Assembly (NCBI GenBank): GCA_002011035.2
Contig: MTLY02000003.1
Location: 427,194 to 491,193 of the forward strand
Length of the DNA stretch: 64,000 bases
Direction of reading: 5' to 3'
DNA from: Candidatus Hecatella orcuttiae
GTDB taxonomy: Archaea > Thermoproteota > Bathyarchaeia > Hecatellales > Hecatellaceae
Under the pieces are notes generated by a model that did no database searches, had not been told where the DNA came from, and saw only the letters and a program-made list of their open reading frames with translations. The position numbers and the translations under genes were made by a program. Shown piece by piece: positions 8,413 through 18,537 of the stretch (the first letter of the stretch is position 1; each line of letters begins with the position of its first letter).

Positions 8413-11174
8413 CCGTGTCTGACCTCCAGTTGCTTGCGGATGATGCTCTCCAACTTCTCCAAAACATGGGGGATGAGCTCAGGCTTCGAGCTTCCTCCCT
8501 GTCCGAGGTAGGGTTTTCCCCCACCGCTTCCCTCAGCCTCCAAACCTAAGGCTGCTGCTGTTTTACCTGCATCAACTCCAGCTTCGACGGCTTTACTTCC
8601 GGCCATGACCACGAACCGCGCCGCTTTGTTCTGAACCGAGGCAAGAGCTGCCACCAGTGTGGGTTCGGTTTTAACCAATTCTGAGCTTGTTTTAATCATC
8701 TCTTCTACGGTCATTTCCGGGGCGAAAAAGTGAACAGCCTTGATTTTTCCAACATCTACAGCTTTGGGGAGAAGCAGAGAAGCCGTCAGTTTCGCCAGCC
8801 GCCCTTGGAGCTTTTCTATCTCCTTTCGGCTTTCTTTTCCCGCAGTCAGGAGGTTTCCCACGGCTTTTTCTAAACCCTCCACAGGGCTCTCTGTCAGTTC
8901 GGCTATTCTTCTCACCATGGAGGCTTCTCTTTGAACCTGTTGAAGGGCTGGGATTCCGGCTGCGAAGATGATTCTCTCCACCCCGTCTTGGATTCTCTCG
9001 GTTTTAAGTATCTTTATGAGGCCGATTTCCCCTGTGGTTTTACAGTGGGTCCCCGCGCAGGCCTCAGCGTCCAAGTTACCCACTTTCAGTATTCTTATTT
9101 CCTTCCCAGGGACGACTCCTCCTTGGTAGATTTTGAACCCGTATCGGGCTTCAGCTTTCTCCCTCGGAAGCCAAGCTGTTTCAACCTTCAGGTTATCCAT
9201 AACCGCCCGGTTAGCCAGCTTCTCCAAGCAGTCCACCTGCTGGGCGGTGAGCCCTGCGTAGTGGGATATGTCCAGCCTAGCTTTGTCCACGTCCTTCATA
9301 GCCCCAGACTGCCAGATATGCTCCCCCAAGATTTTTCGGGCTGTGCCCAAGATGATATGGGTGGCGGTGTGATGCCTCATCAAGTTAACCCGTCTATCCC
9401 AGTCTATCTCCCCCCGAACCACGGTCTTGGGAGGGGGAGTGTTCCCTTTCACTTGGTGGAGGATCACACCGCCGATTTTCTGAACGTTCACCACCTCCAC
9501 CTCGCCGCCTTTCCACCGTAGGTTTCCACGGTCGGCCAGCTGGCCTCCGCCTTCAGGATAAAAGGCTGTCTTATCCAAAATGACGTATTGCCGGTTGAAG
9601 ACAGCCAAAACCCGGGCTTCAAACTCTCGAAGATACGAATTCTGGTAGTAGAGGGGAAGGGTTTCCGGAAGAGTTTTAACTTCCTCCTCCATCTTTTCCG
9701 GCCACTTTTTCTCAGCTTGAACCTTAGGAGCGCTCTCGTGGAGGCGGGCTATCTGTCCATAGAAGTCCTTGGGAATGAACACTTGAACACCTGCCTTCTC
9801 AGCGATCTGAGCCACATAATCAGGGGTCAGCCCGTGGGAGTCGTAGAGTTTCAAAAGAGCGTCTCCTGAGAGGCGGGCGGCTTTTTTAGCTTTCTCCTCA
9901 GCCACCAATCTTCTAACCAAGACTTCTCCCCGCTTCAAGGTTTCCCTGTACTTGGCTTCTTCAACTCTCGCCATGTCGTAAATTACCTCCGCTCTCTCGC
10001 GGTATTCGCGGTAGTCTTGAGCTATCTCCTCCAGCTGAAGCCTCAGAACCTCCTCTAAGGAAACTGTCATCTCAAGGTTCGCCAAAATCCTCAGGATTTT
10101 TCTGATGAGCAAGCGGGCGAGGTAGCCGGCTTGAACGTTGGAGGGAACGATTCCGTCTCCCAGCATGAAAACTAAAGTTTTGGCGAAATCGGCTATAGCG
10201 TAGAAAGCCCCCGCCAAGTTTAATGTTCTTTCAAACTCCTCCAGCGTTATGCCGAATTTTTCCGCCGTTTGAGCTTTCAGGGAGCTGAGGTTTGTTTCTT
10301 CAAAGTTAAGCGTCCCTCTCAGTTTAAAAAACTCCGCCAAGATGGCTTTTTCAGGCGGCTTCAAGCCTCCCAACGTGTAGAGCTTCTGGATGACGGTGGG
10401 GAAGGCGGCGTCGTACACTGTGGGAGCTCCTAGGCTCAGCCAGACGATTCTCTCCAGCCCGTAGCCTGTGTCCACGGTCTGGTTTGGAGAAGGAATAAGC
10501 TGGCTGTCCGAGGTTTTGTAGTGCATGAAGACGAGGGTAGCCACCTCTATTCCGTCCACGACTACCTCCAAGTCTTCACCTGCATTGCCTCCTCCCGTCC
10601 ACATGTCTTCGACAAAGTTGATCTTCTCCGTGTTGATCCCCATCTCCCGGGTGAAGAACTCGTAGCAGTACCGGGCTGTTTCATCATTCCAGTAGATTCG
10701 TCTTTCCGGGGTGTTGAAAGCGTGGTGGGCCATCATCTCGAAGCTGGTCAGATGCCTCCCCGACTTACCCACGAGGTCCATGTCCGTGAACCTCACGCAA
10801 GGCTGGGATATGACCAAGGGGTTGGCGGGCGGAGGCATCAAACCTTCGGTAACCCAAGGTTGAAAATCGTAGATGGAGGCGCCTACAAAGTAGACATCGT
10901 CCCTCCACCTAGCCACCACAGGATACTTGGACACCCTCCGGTGGCCGCGGTGTTCGAAGAAGGATAGAAATTTCTCCCTAGCCTCAGTTAGGCTGTAGCT
11001 TTTCTTGGTGGCAGGCCTTCCTATGAAGGCGTAGCTGACGCAAGGTTGGTCTCCGCAGTAGGCTCCTTCAGGGTCTAGGGTCCAAAAATGCCGGCCGCAG
11101 GAACGGCATTTCCTCCTAACATGACCTTCCTCCCTGAAGAGGTCAACCTCGTAAATGGTGGGAAAGATTTGCAA
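8409..11174 (-). CDS. alaS: Alanyl-tRNA synthetase, archaeal type
   Basis: HHTATHIILGTARKILG, CAGTHCKTTGEIG, C-terminal DHHA1-like region; 4-nt overlap with leuS. Confidence 0.96.
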   Translation of the reverse strand: MQIFPTIYEVDLFREEGHVRRKCRSCGRHFWTLDPEGAYCGDQPCVSYAFIGRPATKKSYSLTEAREKFLSFFEHRGHRRVSKYPVVARWRDDVYFVGASIYDFQPWVTEGLMPPPANPLVISQPCVRFTDMDLVGKSGRHLTSFEMMAHHAFNTPERRIYWNDETARYCYEFFTREMGINTEKINFVEDMWTGGGNAGEDLEVVVDGIEVATLVFMHYKTSDSQLIPSPNQTVDTGYGLERIVWLSLGAPTVYDAAFPTVIQKLYTLGGLKPPEKAILAEFFKLRGTLNFEETNLSSLKAQTAEKFGITLEEFERTLNLAGAFYAIADFAKTLVFMLGDGIVPSNVQAGYLARLLIRKILRILANLEMTVSLEEVLRLQLEEIAQDYREYRERAEVIYDMARVEEAKYRETLKRGEVLVRRLVAEEKAKKAARLSGDALLKLYDSHGLTPDYVAQIAEKAGVQVFIPKDFYGQIARLHESAPKVQAEKKWPEKMEEEVKTLPETLPLYYQNSYLREFEARVLAVFNRQYVILDKTAFYPEGGGQLADRGNLRWKGGEVEVVNVQKIGGVILHQVKGNTPPPKTVVRGEIDWDRRVNLMRHHTATHIILGTARKILGEHIWQSGAMKDVDKARLDISHYAGLTAQQVDCLEKLANRAVMDNLKVETAWLPREKAEARYGFKIYQGGVVPGKEIRILKVGNLDAEACAGTHCKTTGEIGLIKILKTERIQDGVERIIFAAGIPALQQVQREASMVRRIAELTESPVEGLEKAVGNLLTAGKESRKEIEKLQGRLAKLTASLLLPKAVDVGKIKAVHFFAPEMTVEEMIKTSSELVKTEPTLVAALASVQNKAARFVVMAGSKAVEAGVDAGKTAAALGLEAEGSGGGKPYLGQGGSSKPELIPHVLEKLESIIRKQLEVRHG

Positions 11175-11218
11175 CCTCCCAGTTGACGGTGTTTTCTCTC
11201 GCTTTTAATAAACTCCTC

Positions 11219-12340
11219 TCAGGTTTTTAGAAATATGGTGGAAGCCGTTAGATAAATGTTAGCCGCCTCAACTACCGAGGGAAGTTCAACATACTCGTTG
11301 GCTCCATGTTCGTTTCCCCCTCTTGGTCCTAGGGTCACGGTCGGAATCCCCGCTCTGCCTACTAAGTAGTTTTCGTCGCCAACAGAAAGACCTATTCTCT
11401 TCCGGGGAATCTTGCCTCTGACCCTCAAACAGGCTTGCTCCACAGCTTGAAGGATGGGTTCGTTTTCCCCTATCCTGTAAGGTTTCATGTAGGGAGTCGG
11501 CCTCTTGAACAGTTTAACTTGAAACCTCGCTCGAAGGTGAAGGTTTTCGATGAAGGTTCTCACCTGGCTTAAAGCTTCTTCCACCTTCTCATCCACTCCT
11601 AGATGGCGGTCTAAAACCAACTTGCAAGAGTCAGGAACAGTCAAAAAATCAGTTCCGCCGTTTACGGATAAAACGGAAACCGACCCCCCCGCATCTAAAG
11701 GCAGCTTATCTAGAGCGAGGATAAGCTTCGCCGCCTCCCTCACAGCGTTAGACGCATGTCTTTTATCCAACAGAGCTGCGTGAGCCGAGGAACCTTGAAT
11801 TGAAATGTCGTAAACAACTCGGCCTCTCCGAGCGATGTCCATGAAGTCAAGCCCTGTAGGCTCAGCGGAAACAGCGGCCTGAACGCCTTTAAGTTTTCGA
11901 AGGCGAATGAGAGTGTCGCATCCTCTGGAGTAAAGCTCCTCATCGCTGACGAGGGCGACGGTTAGGTTTCCCTTGAAATCAGCCTCAGCCAAGCGGCCGG
12001 CTGCCAAAAGGATGGCCGCGACTCCCGCCTTCATGTCGCAGGCTCCCAGCCCATAGACCCGGCTTCCCTCAACCACAGGTTTGAAAGGGGAACACCGCCA
12101 ACCTTTCGTAGGCTCCACGGTGTCCAAGTGGCCGTAGAGCAGCAGCCCGCCTTCTCGGAAGCCTCCTCTAAAGGAGGCTAGAATGCTGGGGCCGCAGCCT
12201 GGGACCTCCACGGTTTCTATTTTGAGGCCGTAGTCGGAGAGAAAATCCGAGACATACGCAGCTATCTCATGCTCGTTACCGGTTACACTGGGGATTGAAA
12301 TGAGTTTCCCGAGAAGAGGCTTAACTTGGCTTAGTTTCAC
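11219..12340 (-). CDS. M20-family metallopeptidase (ArgE/DapE/acetyl-lysine deacetylase-like)
   Basis: LLLYGHLDTVEP, GLGACDMKAGVAA, SDEE, EHGANEYV. Confidence 0.85.
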   Translation of the reverse strand: MKLSQVKPLLGKLISIPSVTGNEHEIAAYVSDFLSDYGLKIETVEVPGCGPSILASFRGGFREGGLLLYGHLDTVEPTKGWRCSPFKPVVEGSRVYGLGACDMKAGVAAILLAAGRLAEADFKGNLTVALVSDEELYSRGCDTLIRLRKLKGVQAAVSAEPTGLDFMDIARRGRVVYDISIQGSSAHAALLDKRHASNAVREAAKLILALDKLPLDAGGSVSVLSVNGGTDFLTVPDSCKLVLDRHLGVDEKVEEALSQVRTFIENLHLRARFQVKLFKRPTPYMKPYRIGENEPILQAVEQACLRVRGKIPRKRIGLSVGDENYLVGRAGIPTVTLGPRGGNEHGANEYVELPSVVEAANIYLTASTIFLKT

Positions 12341-12380
12341 AGGGGTAGGAGTCCGCGTAGCTGTAAACCTCGGAAACAGG

Positions 12381-12998
12381 CTACTTTAACTCAACAGCCT
12401 CCTCTTTCATACCCTCGCCGGTGATGATAAGGAAGTCAGCTCCGTCGCCGCTTTGAATATCCCGCGCCGTCGCCACTTTGATGCTTCGGATGACAAGTTC
12501 CTTAGCTTCCTCGAGGGTCATGTCCTCCCGGTAACTGGACTCTAAAACACCTGTGGCGATTTCCGCCCCGGAGCCCACGCAAGCATATTTGTCTGGAATG
12601 AGGGAGCCCAAGGGGTCGAGGACGACGATTCGACGGCCTTCGTCGTCAACACCGCCGATGATAGTCTGGGTCAGCAAGGGGAAAAGCCTCCTTTCAAAAA
12701 GAATATTGGCCATGACTTTAGCCACAGCATTAACTGAGGCCGCCCGCCGGGTTTCCATGGTATGGAGGGACGCGTAGGCGGCGACTTCCTTGGCTAACAT
12801 CTGCATGTCAGCCACCATCCCAGCGCAGGCTGCGCCTATCTTGTCGGTTAGCTTGAAGACCTTCTTCCCAGCCTTACTCAGGACTAGGTAGCCGTAGGCA
12901 ACCCTCTTCTCCGCCGCGAGGATGACACCTTCCTTACAGACCACTCCCACGGTGGTTGCCCCGGGGATGAAGGGATATTCATGGGCCAAAGAGTACAC
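12381..12998 (-). CDS. psmB: Proteasome beta subunit, predicted catalytically inactive (Ala at Thr1)
   Basis: PGATTVGVVCKEGVILAAEKR...SKAGKKVFKL...SGDGADFLII; no alpha-type N-terminal helix. Confidence 0.9.
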   Translation of the reverse strand: MYSLAHEYPFIPGATTVGVVCKEGVILAAEKRVAYGYLVLSKAGKKVFKLTDKIGAACAGMVADMQMLAKEVAAYASLHTMETRRAASVNAVAKVMANILFERRLFPLLTQTIIGGVDDEGRRIVVLDPLGSLIPDKYACVGSGAEIATGVLESSYREDMTLEEAKELVIRSIKVATARDIQSGDGADFLIITGEGMKEEAVELK

Positions 12999-13098
12999 CT
13001 CAAAACTGTTTGAGTTATTAACCGCTCTCTTATAAATGTATAACGAAAAATAACCTTCTCCCCTCCTTGAATTCCAACGGTGGGGCAGGAGGATGCAA

Positions 13099-13168
13099 GC
13101 TTCAGGGCAGTTCCCCTTTTGAAGCGAAAGCTTCCTAGCCGGCCTTCCATGTCCTCGCTCAGGGCGAG
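13099..13168. other. Structured intergenic element with mutually exclusive hairpins
   Basis: GCTTCA(99-104)/TGAAGC(120-125) competes with GAAGC-GAAA-GCTTC (13121-13134); CTCGC-tcagg-GCGAG (13154-13168). Confidence 0.4.
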
Positions 13169-13242
13169 AGGCTTTAGGTTTGAGGGAAAGGCATATACGT
13201 AGAAAATCGGGATAATCCCTTCACACAGCCACGGGAACAGGG

Positions 13243-14400
13243 ATGAGAATCGTTCAGGTTAGGCAGAAGTTTCCGTTGGACGGTGGTGTGGAGGTTCACG
13301 TTTACCATCTATGCAAAAAGCTGGTGGAGAGAGGGCATGACGTAACGGTTTTCGCCTCCGACCGGGACCTATTCTGGAGGCGGTCGTACAGCTGCGGCCT
13401 TCAACACATAGACGGCATCAAAGTTCGTAGATTCAGAGCTTGGGGAAAAGTCTTCAGAAACCTCCTCATCCCATCCATGTTCCGGGCTCTGATGAATGGG
13501 GACTTTGACATCGTCCACGCTCACGGGCACTTCTACAACACCACGGAGATGGCGGCCCTCGCCAGCAAACTAAGCGGTAAACCCCTAGTTATCACCCCCC
13601 ATTTTCAGCCCTACTGGGCCTACTTGGACAGGAAAGAGCGTCTAGCCCGCATGCTTTACGAGAGGTCCGTGGCACGGCCGGTGTTTCAGGCTGCCAAGAA
13701 AATCGTAGCGGTCTCTCCCTACACGAAAACCTATCTGGTCGAAAACTTCGGTGTCAAAGAGGAAAAAGTCCACGTGGTCCCTAACGGCCTTGACCTTTCA
13801 AGATTCACGAACCTACCTGATGGCTGGGAGTTTAGGGAAAGATTCGGAATAAGCGGTCTGATGGTGCTGTTTGTGGGGCATCTTTCCCAGAGGAAAGGAG
13901 TCCGATATCTGGTTCAGGCTATACCTCAGGTGCTGAAATCCATCCCCGACGCTGTGTTCGTCTTCGTCGGAGTTGACCGCGGAGAAAAGAGTCTTCTAGA
14001 ATCTCTGATCAAACAGTTTGGAGTCGACTCGCATGTGGTTTTCACAGGCTACATGCCCGACGAGGAGCTTACCTCAGCTTACGCCGCCGCCGACCTGTTT
14101 GTTCTTCCCTCCCTCTTCGAAGCCTTCGGCATCACTCTTTTGGAGGCCATGGCCTGCGGTTTACCCATCGTGGCGACGAAGGTCGGAGGTATCCCTCACG
14201 TCGTCCTTGACGGGCAGACGGGGCTTCTTGTCGAAGCTGGGGACGCCTCCCAGCTTGCAGACGCTTTGGTCACTCTGCTTTCGGACAGGGCGTTGGCCAA
14301 AAAGATGGGAGAGCTGGGTAGGAAGGTTGCGCAGGAATACGGCTGGAACACTGTTTGTGATAAAATCTTGAAGGTCTATGATAAGGCTCTATCAGCTTAA
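13243..14400 (+). CDS. GT4-family glycosyltransferase
   Basis: GGVEVHVYHLCKKLVERGHDVTVF; PSLFEAFGITLLEAMACGLPIVATKVGGIPHVV. Confidence 0.9.
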   Translation: MRIVQVRQKFPLDGGVEVHVYHLCKKLVERGHDVTVFASDRDLFWRRSYSCGLQHIDGIKVRRFRAWGKVFRNLLIPSMFRALMNGDFDIVHAHGHFYNTTEMAALASKLSGKPLVITPHFQPYWAYLDRKERLARMLYERSVARPVFQAAKKIVAVSPYTKTYLVENFGVKEEKVHVVPNGLDLSRFTNLPDGWEFRERFGISGLMVLFVGHLSQRKGVRYLVQAIPQVLKSIPDAVFVFVGVDRGEKSLLESLIKQFGVDSHVVFTGYMPDEELTSAYAAADLFVLPSLFEAFGITLLEAMACGLPIVATKVGGIPHVVLDGQTGLLVEAGDASQLADALVTLLSDRALAKKMGELGRKVAQEYGWNTVCDKILKVYDKALSA

Positions 14401-14431
14401 TCGCCAAAAAAAGGAGTTCGGTTAGATAGCT

Positions 14432-14977
14432 TTAATGTTCGTGGGGAACCAGTTCCTGCCGCTCTTCCTGCGTTATGAAGTAGATGTGCACGTCGTAATG
14501 GGGTTCTTCGAAACCGGGGTGGCCTTGGGGCAGAAACTCCACTGTTACATGGTCCACGTAGGTTTTCAACTCAGGCAAACCGAGCGCCAAGAAAGTCTCT
14601 TCCCCCTCGGGGCTTGGGATAGTTAGCTCTTGCATCATTTCTTGGGTGAACATGAACTCAACCCCTATGACTTCCTCATCGTGGACAAGGTAGATGGGTC
14701 CTAAGGGTAAGTCTTGAGGCCTAGCCCAATGCTCCCCCATCATAGGTACGAGTTCTGATAACTTCACAGCATCCTCAGGCAGTTTAGGAGCCGCTGTTTT
14801 CGCCAGCAAATCTTCCAGTTGCTGTTGAGCTCTTGCCAGGTCGTCTTGAGCCACATTCAGCTCTGACTGTAAGCCGGTAACTTGCGGTAAAGTAATCAGA
14901 TACCCAGCAGCGATGCCGACAATTAGGCCTACGACCAATAAGACTGCTGATATTTTTCCGGTAGTCATTTTTTTCAC
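14432..14977 (-). CDS. Membrane-anchored TTHB210/DUF5602-like protein
   Basis: N-terminal TM, short coiled coil, then GEHWARPQDLPLGPIYLV...QGHPGFEEPHYDVHIYFIT. Confidence 0.5.
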   Translation of the reverse strand: MKKMTTGKISAVLLVVGLIVGIAAGYLITLPQVTGLQSELNVAQDDLARAQQQLEDLLAKTAAPKLPEDAVKLSELVPMMGEHWARPQDLPLGPIYLVHDEEVIGVEFMFTQEMMQELTIPSPEGEETFLALGLPELKTYVDHVTVEFLPQGHPGFEEPHYDVHIYFITQEERQELVPHEH

Positions 14978-15185
14978 CGAGTTGCTGCCCTTTGTTGATG
15001 TATAAATTTATTATAAATCTATTATATATTATATTTAAACTTTTAAAAATGAACCTACAGTCCACTTCCCCGATTATAGCGATTAGGTCTTCCGCCCTCA
15101 ATCCTAATCCCACGATGTCAATAAATAAGTTGCAGAGAGTAGTTTCTTCAAGGTTTGAGTGGGTGAAGTTGGAGGCAGCGCGGCC

Positions 15186-16268
15186 ATGACCTATCACGGT
15201 GAGCCTTCAAAGGAGAGAATCCTCGAAGTCTTGGAAAAGGTCCTAGATCCCGAGCTGGGTGTAAGCATTGTCAAGATGAACATGGTCAAGGATGTGAAAA
15301 TTGAAAACGGCTTGGTGGAAATAACCCTCGCTCTCACCGTCTCTGGATGCCCCATGGTGGCCACCATCCGAACCAGCGTGGAAGAAGCCGTGCGGAAGGT
15401 GGAGGGAGTAAAAGCCGTTCGAGTTAACTTTGTGACCATGACCGAGGAGGAACGTAGAAAAGTTCTGCCCCCCGGATTCATCCCCGACCGAAGGCTGAAG
15501 CTTTTGAAACTGCCAAAAGGGGAGATCCGCCGCATGGTAGCCATAGCCTCGGGGAAAGGCGGCGTTGGAAAATCTTCACTCACAGCTCTTTTAGCTGTGG
15601 AGCTGAAAAGAGCAGGCTTGGAGGTAGGCATCCTAGACGGAGACCTCACAGGCCCCAGCATAGCTAAGGTCTTCGGCGTCGCAAGAGCGGAGGTCAATCC
15701 TTCGGGCATTCGCCCCGCCCTCACCAGGTCTGGGATAAAGATCATTTCCATGAATCTTCTCTTGGGGGACGAGGAATTGCCTGTGATCTGGAGGGGGCCC
15801 CTCATCCACAATGCCCTCCGCCAGCTCTACACCAACGTCCTGTGGGGAAGCTTGGACTACTTGTTGGTGGACCTTCCCCCGGGCACCAGCGACGCCCCCC
15901 TCACCGTGTTCCAGTCGCTTCCCCTCGACGGTGTGGTGGTGATTACAACCCCCCAAGACCTAGCTAGGATGGTGGTCATGAAGGCTGTCAACATGGCTAG
16001 GGGGCTGAGAGTTCCTCTTCTAGGAGTAGTGGAAAACATGGGCTACCTTCGCTGCCCTAAATGCGGAGAGAAAATCGAACTCTACGGGCCTTCTCACGCC
16101 CAAGACTTCGCCCGCACTGCCGCCGTGCCTTTCCTGGGAGCCCTGCCCTTGGACCCTGAGCTTTCCCTCCTCTGCGACCAAGGCCGAATAGAGGACTACC
16201 GAAACCCCGCCCTCATAGAAATAGTCAAGGCTATGACTTCGAGGATTAACCGGTATGTGGCAGGCTGA
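15186..16268 (+). CDS. Mrp/NBP35-family Fe-S carrier P-loop ATPase with N-terminal DUF59 (MIP18-like) domain
   Basis: DPELGVSIVKMNMVKDV; SGKGGVGKSSLTALLAVEL; PPGTSDAPLTV; CPKCGEK. Confidence 0.93.
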   Translation: MTYHGEPSKERILEVLEKVLDPELGVSIVKMNMVKDVKIENGLVEITLALTVSGCPMVATIRTSVEEAVRKVEGVKAVRVNFVTMTEEERRKVLPPGFIPDRRLKLLKLPKGEIRRMVAIASGKGGVGKSSLTALLAVELKRAGLEVGILDGDLTGPSIAKVFGVARAEVNPSGIRPALTRSGIKIISMNLLLGDEELPVIWRGPLIHNALRQLYTNVLWGSLDYLLVDLPPGTSDAPLTVFQSLPLDGVVVITTPQDLARMVVMKAVNMARGLRVPLLGVVENMGYLRCPKCGEKIELYGPSHAQDFARTAAVPFLGALPLDPELSLLCDQGRIEDYRNPALIEIVKAMTSRINRYVAG

Positions 16269-16276
16269 ACCTGAGA

Positions 16277-18403
16277 CTAGTGAGGGCAGTTGTCGGTGGG
16301 GCATCCGCCTGCAAACTCCGACTCCACCGTGACAGGTTCTTCAAGGTAAGGTTTCACTTCCAAGGGGCGAAGGCTGAGAACCTGCTCCCTTTTGCTCCCG
16401 TAACGGTAGACGGTGATGCCCTTGCATTTCAGCCTATAGGCCAGCAGAAAGGCTTTTCTCACCTCTTCCACGGAGGCCTCCGCGGGGAGGTTGATGGTTT
16501 TGGAGACGGCGTTGTCCACGTGCTTCTGGAAGGCGGCCTGCATGCGCACATGCCACTCGGGGTCGATGTCCAAAGCCGTCACAAAAAGCCTCCGCACATC
16601 CTCCGGAACCTCCCCCAACCCCCTCAAAGAACCTTTCTTGGCTAGGTTCATCATCAGTTCTCGGCTGTAGAATCCTCTGCGACGAGCTGTCTCCTCGAAG
16701 AGGCGGTTCACCTCCAAAAGCTTGGTTCCGCTCATGACGTTGCGGACGTAGGATATGGCGAAGAGAGGTTCGATGCCGCTGGACACCCCGGCGATGATGC
16801 TGATGGTTCCCGTGGGGGCGATGGTGGTGAGGGTGGCGTTGCGGAGGGCTTTAAATCCCCTCCCAGCCCAAAGGCTTCCTTCGAAATTTGGGAAAGAACC
16901 TCTCTCCTCCGCCAACTCCACCGACTTCTGACGGGCTTCTCGGGATATAAAACTCATGAGCCTTTCCCCCAGCCTCAAAGCTTCCTCGGAGTCGTAGGCA
17001 ACCCCCAGTCTGATGAGCGCCTCAGCCCAGCCCATGATACCTAAGCCGATTTTCCTGTTGCCCTTGGTTATCTCTTCAATTTGGGGTAGAGGATACTTAT
17101 TCACGTCGATGACATCGTCCAAAAATTGTACGGCAAGCCTCACAGTCTCCCTCAGCCTATCCCAGTCGAAGTCACCGTTTTCCACCATCCTGTCCACGTT
17201 GATGGACCCTAGGTTGCAAGACTCGAAAGGCAGCAAAGGCTGCTCGCCGCAGGGATTGGTGCTTTCAATGGGTCCCAGCTGAGGTGTGGGATTATGCCTG
17301 TTGATCTCGTCGATGAAGACCAAGCCTGGGTCTCCGGTTTTCCAAGCCATGTCTCCCATGAGGTCGAAGACAGCCTTAGCCCTCACCCTTTTCGTTTCTT
17401 CCCCGTTCCGGGGGTTGATGAGGCTGTAGTCTTCATCCTTCTCCACAGCCTCCATGAACCTGTCGTCCACGGCCACGGAGATGTTGAAGTTCTCCAGAAA
17501 ACCCTCTCGGCTTTTGGCGGTGATAAACTCCAAGATGTCAGGGTGGCTGACGTGGAGAATGCCCATGTTGGCCCCTCTCCGCCGTCCCCCCTGCTTGATG
17601 ACATCGGTGGACACGTCGAAAATCCGCATGAAGGACAGAGGCCCGGAGGCTATCCCCATGGTGGACTGAACCACGTCGCCCGCAGGCCTCAGCTTGGAAA
17701 AGGAGAAACCTGTGCCTCCCCCTGACTTGTGGATTAACGCCATGTACTTGACAGCGTTGAAGATGCCCTCCATGGAGTCTTCCACGGGGATGACGAAGCA
17801 TGCTGAAAGCTGACCCACCTCTGTGCCGGCGTTCATCAGCGTGGGAGAGTTGGGGAGAAACTCCAACCCCGCCATCATCTTGTAGAAGCTGTTCTCAAGC
17901 TTCTCCATTTCTTCAGCGGTTTTTTTGTAGCCTAGCTCCGCGGAGGCTATGGCCTTGGCCACTCTTCTGAACATCTGACTGGGGGTTTCAGCCACGTTTC
18001 CTCTCCTGTCTTTGAGAAGATACCTCCTTCTCAAGACAGCGACAGCGTTGACGCTGAGCTTCAAATCGTCGGTGACGCCCAGAAACTTCTTGCTCTCCCT
18101 AACCTCCGCTCTCTTCTGCCGGTATAGAATGTAGGCTTTAGCCACCTCGGTCAAGCCTTCTTTCATCAGAGCTGACTCCACCAAGTCTTGGATGTCCTCC
18201 ACGGAGGGTATGTGTCCCTCGTCGAAGCGGGATTCCGCATCGGTTAAAACTCGCTGTGTTATCCTTTCCACAGCAGCCTCGTCGCCTTTGCCCGTGGCGG
18301 CCATGGCCCTGTAAATGGCGCGGGTTATCTTGGCCGGGTTAAAGTCTTCCAAACGGCCGTCCCTTTTCCGGATGAACCTCACCTTCATGAAAAACAACCT
18401 CAA
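16277..18403 (-). CDS. nrdJ: Adenosylcobalamin-dependent (class II) ribonucleoside-diphosphate reductase
   Basis: ATP-cone N-terminus VRFIRKRDGRLEDFNPAKI; SACFVIPVEDSMEGIF; NPCGEQPLLPFESCNLGSINV; C-terminal AGGCPTDNCPH. Confidence 0.94.
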   Translation of the reverse strand: MRLFFMKVRFIRKRDGRLEDFNPAKITRAIYRAMAATGKGDEAAVERITQRVLTDAESRFDEGHIPSVEDIQDLVESALMKEGLTEVAKAYILYRQKRAEVRESKKFLGVTDDLKLSVNAVAVLRRRYLLKDRRGNVAETPSQMFRRVAKAIASAELGYKKTAEEMEKLENSFYKMMAGLEFLPNSPTLMNAGTEVGQLSACFVIPVEDSMEGIFNAVKYMALIHKSGGGTGFSFSKLRPAGDVVQSTMGIASGPLSFMRIFDVSTDVIKQGGRRRGANMGILHVSHPDILEFITAKSREGFLENFNISVAVDDRFMEAVEKDEDYSLINPRNGEETKRVRAKAVFDLMGDMAWKTGDPGLVFIDEINRHNPTPQLGPIESTNPCGEQPLLPFESCNLGSINVDRMVENGDFDWDRLRETVRLAVQFLDDVIDVNKYPLPQIEEITKGNRKIGLGIMGWAEALIRLGVAYDSEEALRLGERLMSFISREARQKSVELAEERGSFPNFEGSLWAGRGFKALRNATLTTIAPTGTISIIAGVSSGIEPLFAISYVRNVMSGTKLLEVNRLFEETARRRGFYSRELMMNLAKKGSLRGLGEVPEDVRRLFVTALDIDPEWHVRMQAAFQKHVDNAVSKTINLPAEASVEEVRKAFLLAYRLKCKGITVYRYGSKREQVLSLRPLEVKPYLEEPVTVESEFAGGCPTDNCPH

Positions 18404-18537
18404 GGAGGCTTAACTTTGGGGCTCTCCCCCTATAGTTAAATTTGCACTGGTGATTGAAAAACTTGGGGAATGTTTTCAACAAAGCATAAATGGGCTGCTA
18501 ACTTAATCAACATAAGTTTTGGAAGAGGGATCTTTCG

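Noticed and set aside
8931-9521. 196-aa + strand ORF antisense to alaS
   Set aside because: Lies entirely opposite conserved AlaRS motifs; no family similarity seen.
15194-15811. 205-aa minus-strand ORF antisense to the Mrp/NBP35 gene
   Set aside because: Ser/Arg/Pro-rich antisense translation typical of spurious ORFs; sense strand encodes a clear P-loop ATPase.
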